The position numbers were made by a program, and so were the translations under genes. A stretch of 64,000 bases of DNA from Pullilachnospira sp963929535. Its GTDB lineage: Bacteria > Bacillota > Clostridia > Lachnospirales > Lachnospiraceae. Below are positions 54,048-62,171 of this stretch, in pieces. The notes beneath the pieces are model-generated. The model saw only the letters and a program-made list of their open reading frames with translations, was not told where the DNA came from and did no database searches. The first letter of the stretch is position 1; every line of letters starts with the position of its first letter. Location of the stretch: positions 124,001-188,000 of the forward strand of contig CAWVIZ010000003.1 of the NCBI GenBank assembly GCA_963929535.1, read 5' to 3'.

Positions 54048-55259
54048 TTAAATGAGCCAAACTGGTACGTACCAGTTCTTTTCGTCCACAGGCAACAGAT
54101 CGTTTGCCATACAGACCACGCTTCCGGTTCCAATCTCGACCTTCAAAGACTCTAAGCCTCCAAAAGCCGATTCCTTGGCAGCGGGTTCCAATACCTTGAA
54201 GTTTTTAATGGCGGTCTTGCCCGGCGACGCCGATTTTTTGATCTCTATCGGAGAAAGCACACCATTCTGATAAAGCAACAGGTCTATTTCTTTCTGGTCT
54301 TTATCCCGGTAATAGAAAATAGGCGGCTCTTTTCCTGCGTTCAGATAACTCTTATAAATCTCTGAAAAAACATAGCTTTCAAAGAACGCCCCAGACATGG
54401 TGCCTCTTTCCAGCGCTTCGGGATTGCCCCATTTTAAGAGATATGCTGCCAGACCGGTGTCCAGGAAATGGATCAATGGCATCTTTACAACCCGTTTGAG
54501 TGCATTGTTATGATAAGGCTGTACAAGCGCGATGATATGAGATGACACCAAAATAGAGAGCCATTTCTTTGCCGTTGGAGCTGAAATGCCTGCGGCACTT
54601 GCCAGTTCCTCATAGACAACAGGTTTTGAGGTCTGTGCAGCAACAATCGTCATAAAATTGAAAAACTGCATTTCATCCGCAACCTGCGCCAGACCCCGAA
54701 TATCCCTTTGAAGATAAGTATCAACATAGGAGCGGTAATAAGTCTCCCAATCCACATTTTCATCTGCATAGAGCTCCGGCATGGAACCCTTGAATATCCT
54801 GCGGTAGATCTCATTCAAATCTTTTTTTCTTTTTACGGACAAACGCTCCATCAAATGTCCGGCTTCCGTTTGGAAAGGCTCGCTCGGTTCCTGGTAGATC
54901 TCCGCATCGGATAATCCCAGCAGGTTCACGATTCCGACCCGCCCGGCCAGACTTTCGCTGACATTTTTCATGAGACGGAAAACCTGCGACCCAGTGATCC
55001 AGAAATCACCTTTCCTTTTGGAACGGTCAACGCTCATTTTGATATAGGGCAGCAGCTCTGTTGCATACTGGATCTCGTCATTCAATACCGGTGGGGAATA
55101 CCTTTGTAAAAACAGGGCAGGATCGCGTTTTGCCAGGTATCTGACGTCAGGATCATCCAGAGTAACATATTTGCGCTCTACGCCTTCGCTTTGCTGTGCC
55201 TCTGCCATTCTTTGCAATAAGGTCGTTTTCCCAACCTGTCTTGGACCAGTCACCGCCAA
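54048..55259 (-). pseudogene. DUF4143 AAA-type ATPase, frameshift near the start
   Basis: ATPase of the AAA_14/DUF4143 group, often in accessory DNA. Walker A is TGPRQVGKTTLL and Walker B-like PPVLNDEIQYA, with WITGSQVFRLM, and LIHFLDTGLAAYLLKWG in the DUF4143 part. The C-terminal half has a nuclease-like block, KDQKEIDLLLYQNGVLSPIEIKKS. A proper start (ATG at 55299 with AGGAGG) leads MELNEEE but runs out of frame. A single-base change in the A6 run at about 55275-55280 would join it to the long frame. As it stands, translation would need a TTG at 55259 without a ribosome site. Confidence 0.7.
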
Positions 55260-55319
55260 CCTGAAACAACTTCCTTTTTTCTTCTTCGTTAAGTTCCATG
55301 TGAATTTCCTCCTGAAAAT

Positions 55320-55341
55320 GGGCGCAAAAAAAGAGCGCCCA
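55320..55341. terminator. Small hairpin downstream of the sirtuin gene
   Basis: GGGCGC and GCGCCC flank an A/T-rich loop. It lies about 50 bases after the sirtuin stop; the T-run is in the loop, so termination is uncertain. Confidence 0.4.
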
Positions 55342-55390
55342 TCAGATCAGATGAAACGCTCTTTGGCTTCCAGCATTACGCCAGTGATAC

Positions 55391-56317
55391 TTATGTAGGT
55401 TGGAGTTGATTAAGAATCGCTCCAATATCTCCATTGATACAAATTGACTTCTTTTTTATTTCATCAGGGGCAAAAGCCTCTCCGTAATTCAAACAGGCAT
55501 ACAACGCATCTTCCCACTCGTATGCCATCCGCCAGAAGCTATACTTGACTATCGTTGGGGTGTTATATCCCACCGCCAGTTCCAGAAACAGCACCTTCCC
55601 CTTCTGATGCCTGTGCAGAAATTCCTGATAACGTCCGGCCGCCCGATGCCATCCTTCATCCTCCACAAAGGTATCATCCGCCCGCAGATTCATGCTCATG
55701 GGTTTTTTGCATCTGGGACAATAAGGAACCAGTTCCGCGGGAACAGACATCTTTGGCGTCACGCCCTCCGGCAGCAGCAGCTCTCCCTTTTCTCCGATCA
55801 CATATCCCTGCGCCTCCACCATTTTGCGGACTGTCTCCTCATTCTCATAGGTGGCCGCATGGCAGGGCTGACTGCACTGGAAAAGCCCGTAGTCTCCCTG
55901 GGTATAAAACAGGCGCGCCTTATCAAAGCCCGCCCTTTGAAAACAGTGATCCACATTGGTGGTCAGCACAAAATACTCCTTGCCGCTCAACAGCCGGTGC
56001 AGCTGCTCATACACCGGCTTCGGGGCATTCATATAACGGTTGATATAGATATACCGGCTCCAGTACGCCCAGTGTTCTTCCAGAGTATCGTAGGGATAAA
56101 ATCCTCCGGAATACATATCACGGAAATGATATTTCCCGGCAAAATCCCCGAAATACCTGTCAAACCGTTCTCCCACATAGACAAATCCGGCGGAAGCAGA
56201 AAGCTCGGCCCCTGCTCCCACGATCACCGTTTCAGCCTCCCGGAGAGCTCCTTTCAGCCGCTCCACTCCGGAAATCCCTTTTTCGTCAGACTCTTTTCTG
56301 TGTAATGCCGCAAACAT
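55391..56317 (-). CDS. Sir2-family protein, resembling class M sirtuins
   Basis: 308 residues. The NAD-binding block is VIVGAGAELSASAG, followed by RYFGDF and LTTNVDHCFQRAG. The usual catalytic His position reads FYTQGDYGLFQCSQPCH, with Gln. The zinc site is CSQPCH plus YCPRCKKP. Gln in place of His and the GDYG block are features I associate with class M sirtuins that ADP-ribosylate lipoylated GcvH-like proteins. The usual partners (macrodomain, lipoate ligase, GcvH-L) are absent here. Function is therefore a family-level guess. Confidence 0.78.
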   Translation of the reverse strand: MFAALHRKESDEKGISGVERLKGALREAETVIVGAGAELSASAGFVYVGERFDRYFGDFAGKYHFRDMYSGGFYPYDTLEEHWAYWSRYIYINRYMNAPKPVYEQLHRLLSGKEYFVLTTNVDHCFQRAGFDKARLFYTQGDYGLFQCSQPCHAATYENEETVRKMVEAQGYVIGEKGELLLPEGVTPKMSVPAELVPYCPRCKKPMSMNLRADDTFVEDEGWHRAAGRYQEFLHRHQKGKVLFLELAVGYNTPTIVKYSFWRMAYEWEDALYACLNYGEAFAPDEIKKKSICINGDIGAILNQLQPT

Positions 56318-56477
56318 CAGCGCTCACCTCACTCCATAAAATCTCGGGTTTCGCAGCAGCTCCGCCTTCCGGTTTCCCTGCCGCCAGGCCTCCCTTCGGA
56401 TTCTATTGTAACAAATAAGGTTTCAAAAGAAAAGTACGCACAAAACGGTTACCTGGTAACTTTTTGGTTACCAGGCA

Positions 56478-56600
56478 CTCCGCTTCGGTCCGCGCTTAGC
56501 GTGTGCCACTGGCACACAGCGGTCTCCGCTCCGCTTCGGTCGGCGCTTAACGTGTGCCACTGGCACACAGCGCCCCGCGGGACAGTGGAAGGTGAACTGT
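56478..56600. repeat. 51-bp direct repeat joined to a half palindromic repeat
   Basis: CTCCGCTTCGGTCCGCGCTT and the following GTGTGCCACTGGCACACAGC are present twice, starting at 56478 and 56529. Each copy contains the palindrome GTGTGCCACTGGCACAC. The block ends GGGACAGTGGAAGGTGAACT, the right arm of the AGTTCAGCCTTCC family. 56318-56477 holds no gene. Confidence 0.7.
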
Positions 56601-56736
56601 TACGGCAGATTTTCATACAGATACTGCTCCGTCTTCTGTGTGTCAAACCGCGGAATGTAATTTTTTTCCATAAATCGAATTTTCTCAGTTAAAATTTCTA
56701 TGCCCTTTGAAAACACTGGTGTTTCCAGCGTTTTCG
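56600..56736 (-). pseudogene. C-terminal fragment of an unknown gene
   Basis: An open frame of about 45 codons with protein-like composition (EILTEKIRFMEKNY, RFDTQKTEQYLYENLP) ends at the edge of the palindromic repeat. There is no start or ribosome site. Probably the tail of a gene lost when the mobile element at 56.8-59.7 kb arrived. Weak evidence. Confidence 0.3.
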
Positions 56737-56754
56737 CCGCCTCGGTTTGGCCCT

Positions 56755-56800
56755 TTTCCCTCATTTTTTCCCTTGCGAGAAGAAATGAGGGAAACTTTTT
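56755..56800. terminator. Terminator beside the integrase remnant
   Basis: TTTCCCTCATTT pairs perfectly with AAATGAGGGAAA (56783-56794), followed by CTTTTTT. It works in either direction. Confidence 0.75.
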
Positions 56801-57138
56801 TCAGGCCGTCCCTACAACCTTATCCAGCAGCCTTGCGGAAGTTCGCTTGGCCTCTCTGGTGGCGTGGGCGTAAATGTTCATCGTGGTACTTACATCAGAA
56901 TGTCCCAGCAGCTCCTGCACATCCTTGGGTGCTGCCCCGTGAGAGAGAAGGTTGGTCGTATATGTATGCCTCAACAGATGGAAATGAAAGTCATCCATAT
57001 CCCCGATCTTCTTTCGGGAGTATCGGCATACGCTGCTGACCGTTGCCGGGGCTTCATAAGCTCCATCGGGCCGCAGGCAGACGAAGGAAACCTGGGTGTA
57101 ATCTTCCGGGGGTGTCTCTGTCCGGGGCAAGGAATAGA
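56801..57138 (-). pseudogene. Tyrosine recombinase (integrase), C-terminal remnant
   Basis: About 110 residues of the catalytic domain of a conjugative-element or phage integrase. FHFHLLRHTYTTNLLSHG carries the HxxR residues, ELLGHSDVSTTMNIYAHA the second His and the nucleophile Tyr. The N-terminal two thirds are missing. At about 57138 the sequence changes to the left end of an IS3-like element. The catalytic Arg I is lost, so it is inactive. Confidence 0.85.
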
Positions 57139-57396
57139 CCTGAAGTGCTATAATAAAGTTGTAACGGAAGTGGCTAATAAGATATACTAAAAACAACGAG
57201 AAAAGAGGTTCTTATCATGCCACAGAATTACACACCAGAGTTTAAAAAGAAGATTGTCCGTCTCCATGAGGAAGAAGGACGCACCTACAAAAGTATCACA
57301 GCTGAATACGGCGTCTCAAAAGCCAGTATCTCCAAGTGGTGCAGCCAGTTACGTGAAGAATGCCAGACAAGCCCGGAAACTATAGCCACAGGATGA
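57139..57396 (+). mobile_element. IS3-like element, left-end fragment
   Basis: Starts TGAAGTGCTATAATAAAG and has an OrfA start at 57217 (MPQNYTPEFKKKIVRLHEEE, then a helix-turn-helix EYGVSKASISKWCSQL). The frame dies at about 57396, where the IS4-like sequence begins. OrfB and the right end are absent. Confidence 0.75.
57217..57396 (+). pseudogene. IS3-family OrfA fragment
   Basis: About 52 residues of an OrfA transposase with its helix-turn-helix, preceded by AGAGGT. The reading changes to unrelated residues after REECQTSPE, and the frame stops at 57396. Truncated by the IS4-like insertion or a deletion, and not functional. Confidence 0.7.
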
Positions 57397-58751
57397 AGCG
57401 CACGCCTGAGATATTCAGGCAGACGAGCCTCAAAATCAGCAGTAAATGCTGCCAGTTGGTTCTCACTGAGCTTGAATATCTCCTGAAGACTTGCCATGAA
57501 AGCATCCATCAGAATGCAAAGAGATCTTGAAAAGGTAATATCCGCCATTTCATCCACCAGGAAGAAGAAGAGTTCTCCAAGCGTTCTCTGGTCTTCGTTT
57601 TGACGCTGCTCCAGAGCAAGTAACATATATCTGGTAAAAACAATTGCGGTATGAGCAGTCAGTGCATCATAGGAAAGGCTGTGGCATTCCCCGATCAGAT
57701 TCAGCATGGATTTGCAGGTTTTGAAGAATACTTCAATCTGCCAGCGCTTGCCATAAATACGGATGATCTCTTCTTCAGAAAGATCCGGATCCGTGCAGAG
57801 GAACGCAAGCCAGTCCTTGCGATTCGCCTTGTTTCGCACACATACGATTTTTGCCGGGAAAGGATTCTCTTTCCCGAGCATGATATCAACGGAAAGCAGG
57901 TATTTTGATCTGCCGCGGCGCTTCTTGTTTCTGGAATAGATTTCCTTGATGTTAAGCTGTTCACCCTTGTATCCGTACTTGATCCGGCTGCTTTTCTTGA
58001 TCATAGCAATGACATCCATGTTTCTGGATTTAATGGCTGTGATCTGTGCCGGATTGGCAAACCAGCAGTCGAACAGGACATAGTCCGCTGATAATCCGGA
58101 AGATACAGCAGTATCCAGAAGCGTGAGCATTACTTCAGGTGCTTTGGTCTGAGCCAGCTTTCTGCGCTTTCCCGCAATAGTCCGCTTATCAAAAGTATGG
58201 ACTGGTCCGATGATATTGGTTTCTTTTGACGATGCAATCAGGCAGCTGTTAACCGGGATCAGAGTATTCCCATCACTCCAACTGAGTGTAAGCATACGGT
58301 ATCCCTTTTTATAGGTCATATCTGTATGATCAAAAACACGGGATCCCAGTTCTGTCTTTTTGCAGCTGGACCGGTTGAAAAGGCTGTCATCTACAATAAA
58401 GACGTTGGTGCGCTTTTCATCTGTAGGATCCTTCAGATTATTGTTGACGATATCTGCCGCAAGAAGCGAAGTGAAACGAAGCCAGTTTGTCTTTGTGGAA
58501 TTCAGGAAACGGTAAAAGGTATTTTTAGAGAATCCTTCCTTGAAGGATCCAGTGCGCTGCTGCATATACATGCTTCGCCCTACGAAAACATTTCCAAGCT
58601 TATATCTCAAAAGAGAAATGGCAGGGACGCCTTTTTCTTTCGTGCCATTGCATTTGGCCAGTAATTTTCCAATATGGTGTTTTGAAAAAAATCTCTGGAT
58701 ACAGTCAAGTAGGGCTATCTCGTTCGTGTTGTTCTGTGCTATAATGGACAT
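57285..58751 (-). CDS. IS4-family transposase, possibly 3'-altered
   Basis: About 488 residues. DDE features: FIVDDSLFNRS (first Asp), YVLFDCWFANP (second Asp) and the IS4 signature YGKRWQIEVFFKTCK (Y-2-R-3-E-6-K). The start at 58751 has GGAG 9 bases upstream. The last 30 or so residues (after about HPVAIVSG) are read from the antisense of the IS3 OrfA fragment, so the native C-terminus is lost or extended. The catalytic core is complete. Element ends and target duplication could not be located. Confidence 0.8.
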   Translation of the reverse strand: MSIIAQNNTNEIALLDCIQRFFSKHHIGKLLAKCNGTKEKGVPAISLLRYKLGNVFVGRSMYMQQRTGSFKEGFSKNTFYRFLNSTKTNWLRFTSLLAADIVNNNLKDPTDEKRTNVFIVDDSLFNRSSCKKTELGSRVFDHTDMTYKKGYRMLTLSWSDGNTLIPVNSCLIASSKETNIIGPVHTFDKRTIAGKRRKLAQTKAPEVMLTLLDTAVSSGLSADYVLFDCWFANPAQITAIKSRNMDVIAMIKKSSRIKYGYKGEQLNIKEIYSRNKKRRGRSKYLLSVDIMLGKENPFPAKIVCVRNKANRKDWLAFLCTDPDLSEEEIIRIYGKRWQIEVFFKTCKSMLNLIGECHSLSYDALTAHTAIVFTRYMLLALEQRQNEDQRTLGELFFFLVDEMADITFSRSLCILMDAFMASLQEIFKLSENQLAAFTADFEARLPEYLRRALHPVAIVSGLVWHSSRNWLHHLEILAFETPYSAVILL

Positions 58752-58926
58752 GGCATAAATCTCCTTTGTGAAAGTGGTTTCTGACAATTCCATTATAGCA
58801 AACGGAATGTATTTATGCCTTTTTTATTGGCTGAAATATTGAATTTTCAAGGTTCAACACACCTTATTGGTGTGGGAAGTCTTAGTAAAATATTTAAAAG
58901 GCACTGGATTTTTCCGAAGAACTGTG

Positions 58927-58932
58927 TATAAT
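58927..58932 (+). promoter_or_regulatory. -10 box of the toxin-antitoxin-like locus
   Basis: TATAAT with a weak -35 (TGGATT or CTGGAT, 16-17 bases upstream). It is placed just before a structured RNA of about 145 bases. Confidence 0.55.
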
Positions 58933-58938
58933 AAAAAT

Positions 58939-59084
58939 AGAGGTATGGGTTACCTCTAATAAAATTTACCAGCATTTAAAAAGCGCTTTTGGGCCGACAA
59001 GGCCCCTCTGTAGGTATGTAATTTGACCGACAAGGTCACTCCGGTCATCTGGAGCAGGGGTACGGTTAGCACCGTACCCTTTTT
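58939..59084 (+). ncRNA. Structured repeat RNA with terminator, candidate RNA antitoxin
   Basis: In order: hairpin AGAGGTA-TGGGT-TACCTCT (58939-58957), GGGCC-GACAA-GGCCC (58991-59005), TGACC-GACAA-GGTCA (59024-59038), CTCC/GGAG (59039-59054), and the terminator GGGTACGG-TTAGCA-CCGTACCC plus T-run (59058-59084). The two GACAA hairpins are 33 bases apart, share the bases after the stem (CTCTG/CTCCG) and differ by compensated pairs (G-C to A-U in the third stem position). Two repeats of 33 nt before a terminator and a toxin-like gene match type III antitoxin layout. It could instead be an attenuator leader. Confidence 0.6.
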
Positions 59085-59113
59085 AATATCATAATCGCAA
59101 GGAGAAAACCTTA

Positions 59114-59593
59114 TTGAAAGAGTATTTGAAAGCACAAAGCAAAACAAATGAAGCAATAATCAGAAACACATTCAGTTCTGATGAGCTTGAGCGGTTTTCA
59201 AAATCGGATTTTCGCTGGATCGACAGCCGAGGCAGAACGTTTCGCCAAAAGCCCGTAAAGAAAGGTGATATCTACCAATTTGAATTTGGTAAGAATTATA
59301 TTCCGGAAATGTCCTATGAACATCGCGGTCTCGTTATTGGTGTCAAGAAAAAGCTTCTCTACGTTCTTCCTATCTTTTCTTATGATCCGCGCAAACATCC
59401 GGACGTCTATCATCCTGTGGAGCATCCATATTCCAAAAGTGATCTGTTCCTTCTGAAAAATAATGAATTCCCCTTTATTTCACATGACTCCCTCTTAAAA
59501 CTAAACGATATTCGGACAGTCAGCATCAATCGCATTCTCTATCAGCAATCCGGACGTATTTCTCCCTCTTCCGATATATATAAGCAAATATAA
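59114..59593 (+). CDS. MazF/PemK-like protein, candidate toxin
   Basis: 159 residues from TTG at 59114, with AAGGAG 9 bases upstream. About 45 N-terminal helical residues precede a core with KKGDIYQFEFGKNY, HRGLVIGVKKKLLYVLPIF and LNDIRTVSINRIL. These resemble the GDIY..., R-x-LVI and ...IRTI... blocks of MazF/PemK RNases, the fold shared by type III toxins. The family match is by eye and remote. It follows a repeat RNA and terminator directly. An in-frame continuation of 60 codons after the TAA looks like the lost C-terminus. Confidence 0.6.
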   Translation: MKEYLKAQSKTNEAIIRNTFSSDELERFSKSDFRWIDSRGRTFRQKPVKKGDIYQFEFGKNYIPEMSYEHRGLVIGVKKKLLYVLPIFSYDPRKHPDVYHPVEHPYSKSDLFLLKNNEFPFISHDSLLKLNDIRTVSINRILYQQSGRISPSSDIYKQI

Positions 59594-59776
59594 GCATTGA
59601 CCCTGCAAAAGTATTTTCCAACTTTTTATCATGACTATAATCAGAATCTTCAGATTGTCGAGACATTACGCCAACAACTGAAAGAATCCGAAGAAGAGAA
59701 AAATGCACTTGAAGCAGAAATAGAACGGCTTAAAACTGAGATTGAGTCTCTGCCTTTCCAAAAAGCCACCCCATAA
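59594..59776 (+). pseudogene. In-frame coiled-coil extension after the toxin-like stop codon
   Basis: Directly after TAA the same frame continues for 60 codons. It reads ALTLQKYFPTFYHDYNQNL, then a clear coiled coil (LRQQLKESEEEKNALEAEI, ERLKTEIESL), and ends near 59776. A single GAA-to-TAA change would explain the split (KQI-stop-ALTL). The last 47 bases overlap the convergent esterase gene. It could also be a separate short gene from a TTG, but no ribosome site is seen. Confidence 0.45.
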
Positions 59777-60701
59777 TCTCTCCATCCGCAGCAAACAGAT
59801 TTCCTCCCCCGTGCTGGACCGTGACGCCCTGACTTTCAAAATATTCCGCATCCTTCACATCCAGCACCAGCAGTTCGCTGATCTCTTCCTCGGACAGCCC
59901 TTCCTGCCGGTACAGCTGATGCAGCTGATCATAGGCCTGGCGGGAGGGCTGGGAGTTGTAATATTCATCGCTCTCACCCACCACGATATACACCGGTGTC
60001 CGGCTTTCCACCACCGGCTCATAATCACCGTCCCACTGGGAGCTGCACTGGAGGTAAGCGGTGAAAAGATCCGGGCGCATGCCCATCACCAGAGACATGG
60101 TCTCTCCGCCTCCTGAATATCCTTCCCCGTAAACCCGTCCGGGATCAATGTTGTAGTTGTCCAGAAAATACTCCACCAGCGCAATGGTCTGACGGGCAGA
60201 GGTTTCTCCCCAGTCGGACAGCTGCGGGGCCACCACAATCATCTCGGAATTATAGTTCTGCGCCTCAAAGCCAAACTCTTCGCTGCGAAGATTTTCTCCT
60301 ACTCCCTGAAAATACAGTCCTTCATATCCGGGCAGGGTGAAAAATACCGCGTAGGGCCTGCTTCCGTCATAGCTGTCAGGCACATACAGGTTAAAATGGA
60401 TATCTCCCTCCGTCTCTGAATGAAGCACATTGTCCAGGGTAAATCCCCGGTATTCCTCTGTTCCCTCGGTGACCAGCTCTGTCGCCTGCTGCTCACTGTC
60501 ACCGTCCTCCGCGGACTCCTGCTGCGATCCGTTCGCCTCTCCATTTTCTCCGGACGCCGGTGTCTCTTCTTCTGCGTCCACTTCCCCGCCGGCCAGATTC
60601 CCGGCGGTATTTTCCGCCTGCTCCTCCTGCCGGGCCGCTCCGCAGCCGCTTACACCCAACAATATACCGACCAGCAGGATACCGATGATTTTTCTCTTCA
60701 T
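59730..60701 (-). CDS. Lipoprotein esterase-like alpha/beta hydrolase
   Basis: 323 residues. A lipoprotein signal (MKRKIIGILLVGILLGVSGC) is followed by an acidic, Gln/Glu-rich linker (about 25-85). The alpha/beta hydrolase domain resembles feruloyl-esterase or poly-hydroxybutyrate depolymerase types: LYVPDSYDGSRPYAVFFTLP, the nucleophile Ser in GEGYSGGGETMS, and a late His in VTVQHGGG. It would act at the outer face of the membrane. GAGGTG is about 6 bases before the ATG at 60701. The last seven residues may derive from the abutting mobile segment. Confidence 0.82.
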   Translation of the reverse strand: MKRKIIGILLVGILLGVSGCGAARQEEQAENTAGNLAGGEVDAEEETPASGENGEANGSQQESAEDGDSEQQATELVTEGTEEYRGFTLDNVLHSETEGDIHFNLYVPDSYDGSRPYAVFFTLPGYEGLYFQGVGENLRSEEFGFEAQNYNSEMIVVAPQLSDWGETSARQTIALVEYFLDNYNIDPGRVYGEGYSGGGETMSLVMGMRPDLFTAYLQCSSQWDGDYEPVVESRTPVYIVVGESDEYYNSQPSRQAYDQLHQLYRQEGLSEEEISELLVLDVKDAEYFESQGVTVQHGGGNLFAADGEIMGWLFGKAETQSQF

Positions 60702-60717
60702 CCTCTTCACCTCATTT

Positions 60718-61135
60718 TTACACTTCCGAACGGTTCGTCCGGGATTTATCCGACGCCGTATGCAGATACATTCCAAAAGAGACCGGAAGCATAATCACTT
60801 CCACCAGCAGCTGTGTCCAGATCATCCCGTACAGACCCACCAGTGTATTCATGAGAATCAGCAGCGGAATATTCAGAAGGCCCTGGCGGCTGAAGGTCAG
60901 AATCGCCGACTGGGTTCCTTTTCCCATGGTCTGAAGCGTGTAGCTGATCAGAAAATTCACCGACGTCAGCGGCACTGCCAGGCAGGCGATCCGCAGGAAG
61001 CTGGCGCCCAGGGTGCTGGTTTGCGCCTCCGGAATGAACAGATGCATGATGGGCTGGGCAAAGGCCGCGAAACAGGCCACAAAACAGGCGGACATGATGA
61101 GGGCTGTTTTCCAGGAAAAGAAGGATACCGCCCGC
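60718..61135 (-). pseudogene. MATE transporter, C-terminal remnant
   Basis: About 135 residues of the last four helices of a MATE protein (SACFVACFAAFAQPIMHLF, IMHLFIPEAQTSTLGASFLR, GMIWTQLLVEVIMLP). The N-terminal 300 or so residues are gone. The left part is joined at about 61135 to the iron-dependent alcohol dehydrogenase gene in a different frame. Confidence 0.85.
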
Positions 61136-62032
61136 ATCCGTTACGATATGGCGGTAATAAGCCGGATGGATCACCGCCAGTCCCTGTCCGTGATTGCAGT
61201 CCGTATACGCGCCCAGCTGGTGCTCCAGCTGATGTGCCTGGAAATCGGTGACTCTTCCCACCTTCAGGATCCCGTTTTCCGCCATGGCGGAATCCCACAT
61301 CAGATTGCCTCTGGCCTGCATATCGTTGATATCCTTTAAAATCCGCCGCATGTTGACCACCGTATTTCTCATAATGGAAAGCGCCACATCATCGGATACA
61401 TTGTCCTGATCGGAATTTCCGAAATACGTCTCCATGGCGTGGCTGAGGGTGTCAAATGCTCCGGAAATCACCTGCATCCGGGGAACCGAACTGGTGTAGA
61501 CCGGATCCAGAATGGCAAATCTGGGAGCTGCCGCCGCCATACCTGCTTTGATCACCTTTTCCTCATTGGTGATCACCGCGCCGCCGTTCATCTCCGCGCC
61601 GGTGCCGGATGCCGTCACGATGGCTCCCATGGGAAGCACCTCTGTGGGGAACTGGTGTCTGCTCATCTCCATCTCCCACAGATCTTCTTCCGTTTTTGCC
61701 TGAGCCGCCACAATCTTACAACAGTCGATGACGGATCCTCCGCCCACTGCCAGGATAAAATCAATCTTCTCTTTCTTTGCCAGCGCTGCTCCCTCCTGCA
61801 CCTTGGCGTAGGTGGGATTGGACATCACACCGGAAAAATCCGTCACCTTTTTTCCGGCATCCTCAAGGATTTTCTTTACCTCATCGTAGATACCGTTCTT
61901 TTTTACGGAGCCGCCGCCGTAGGCCAGCATCACATTTGGGCCATAAGCGGACACCGCTGCCGCCAGATGCTCTCTGGCCGCCCCCTCGCCAAAATAAACC
62001 TTCGTGGCATACTCATAGACAAATTTTTCCAT
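61135..62032 (-). pseudogene. Iron-containing alcohol dehydrogenase, C-terminally truncated
   Basis: About 300 residues of a YqhD/BDH-like iron alcohol dehydrogenase. NAD site LAVGGGSVIDCCK, TASGTGAEMNGG and the metal ligands in DTLSHAMETYF, HQLEHQLGAY and CNHGQGLAVIHP are all retained. The last 80 or so residues are replaced by MATE-derived DNA read out of frame, which adds about 125 unrelated residues. Probably inactive or unstable. Start MEKFVYEYATKVYFGEG is normal. Confidence 0.88.
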
Positions 62033-62171
62033 GTTCTCTCTCTCCTTTTCTGATTCCGGCCGCGCGGCGGCAGAAGAACTCTCCGCACGTCCATAAACAT
62101 AATAAATAAGTTACTCTATAAAAACGGCGGGCCCTGCGGGCTCCTGGAATTTTTGCAGCTCATCCTTCCTG

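Noticed and set aside
59666..59851. Small minus-strand frames at the end of the toxin-like region
   Set aside because: Overlap the coiled-coil frame and the esterase end without ribosome sites.
60718..61137. Independent 139-residue MATE-like gene
   Set aside because: It holds only the last four helices, and its ATG comes from the joined dehydrogenase side of the junction. Treated as a remnant.
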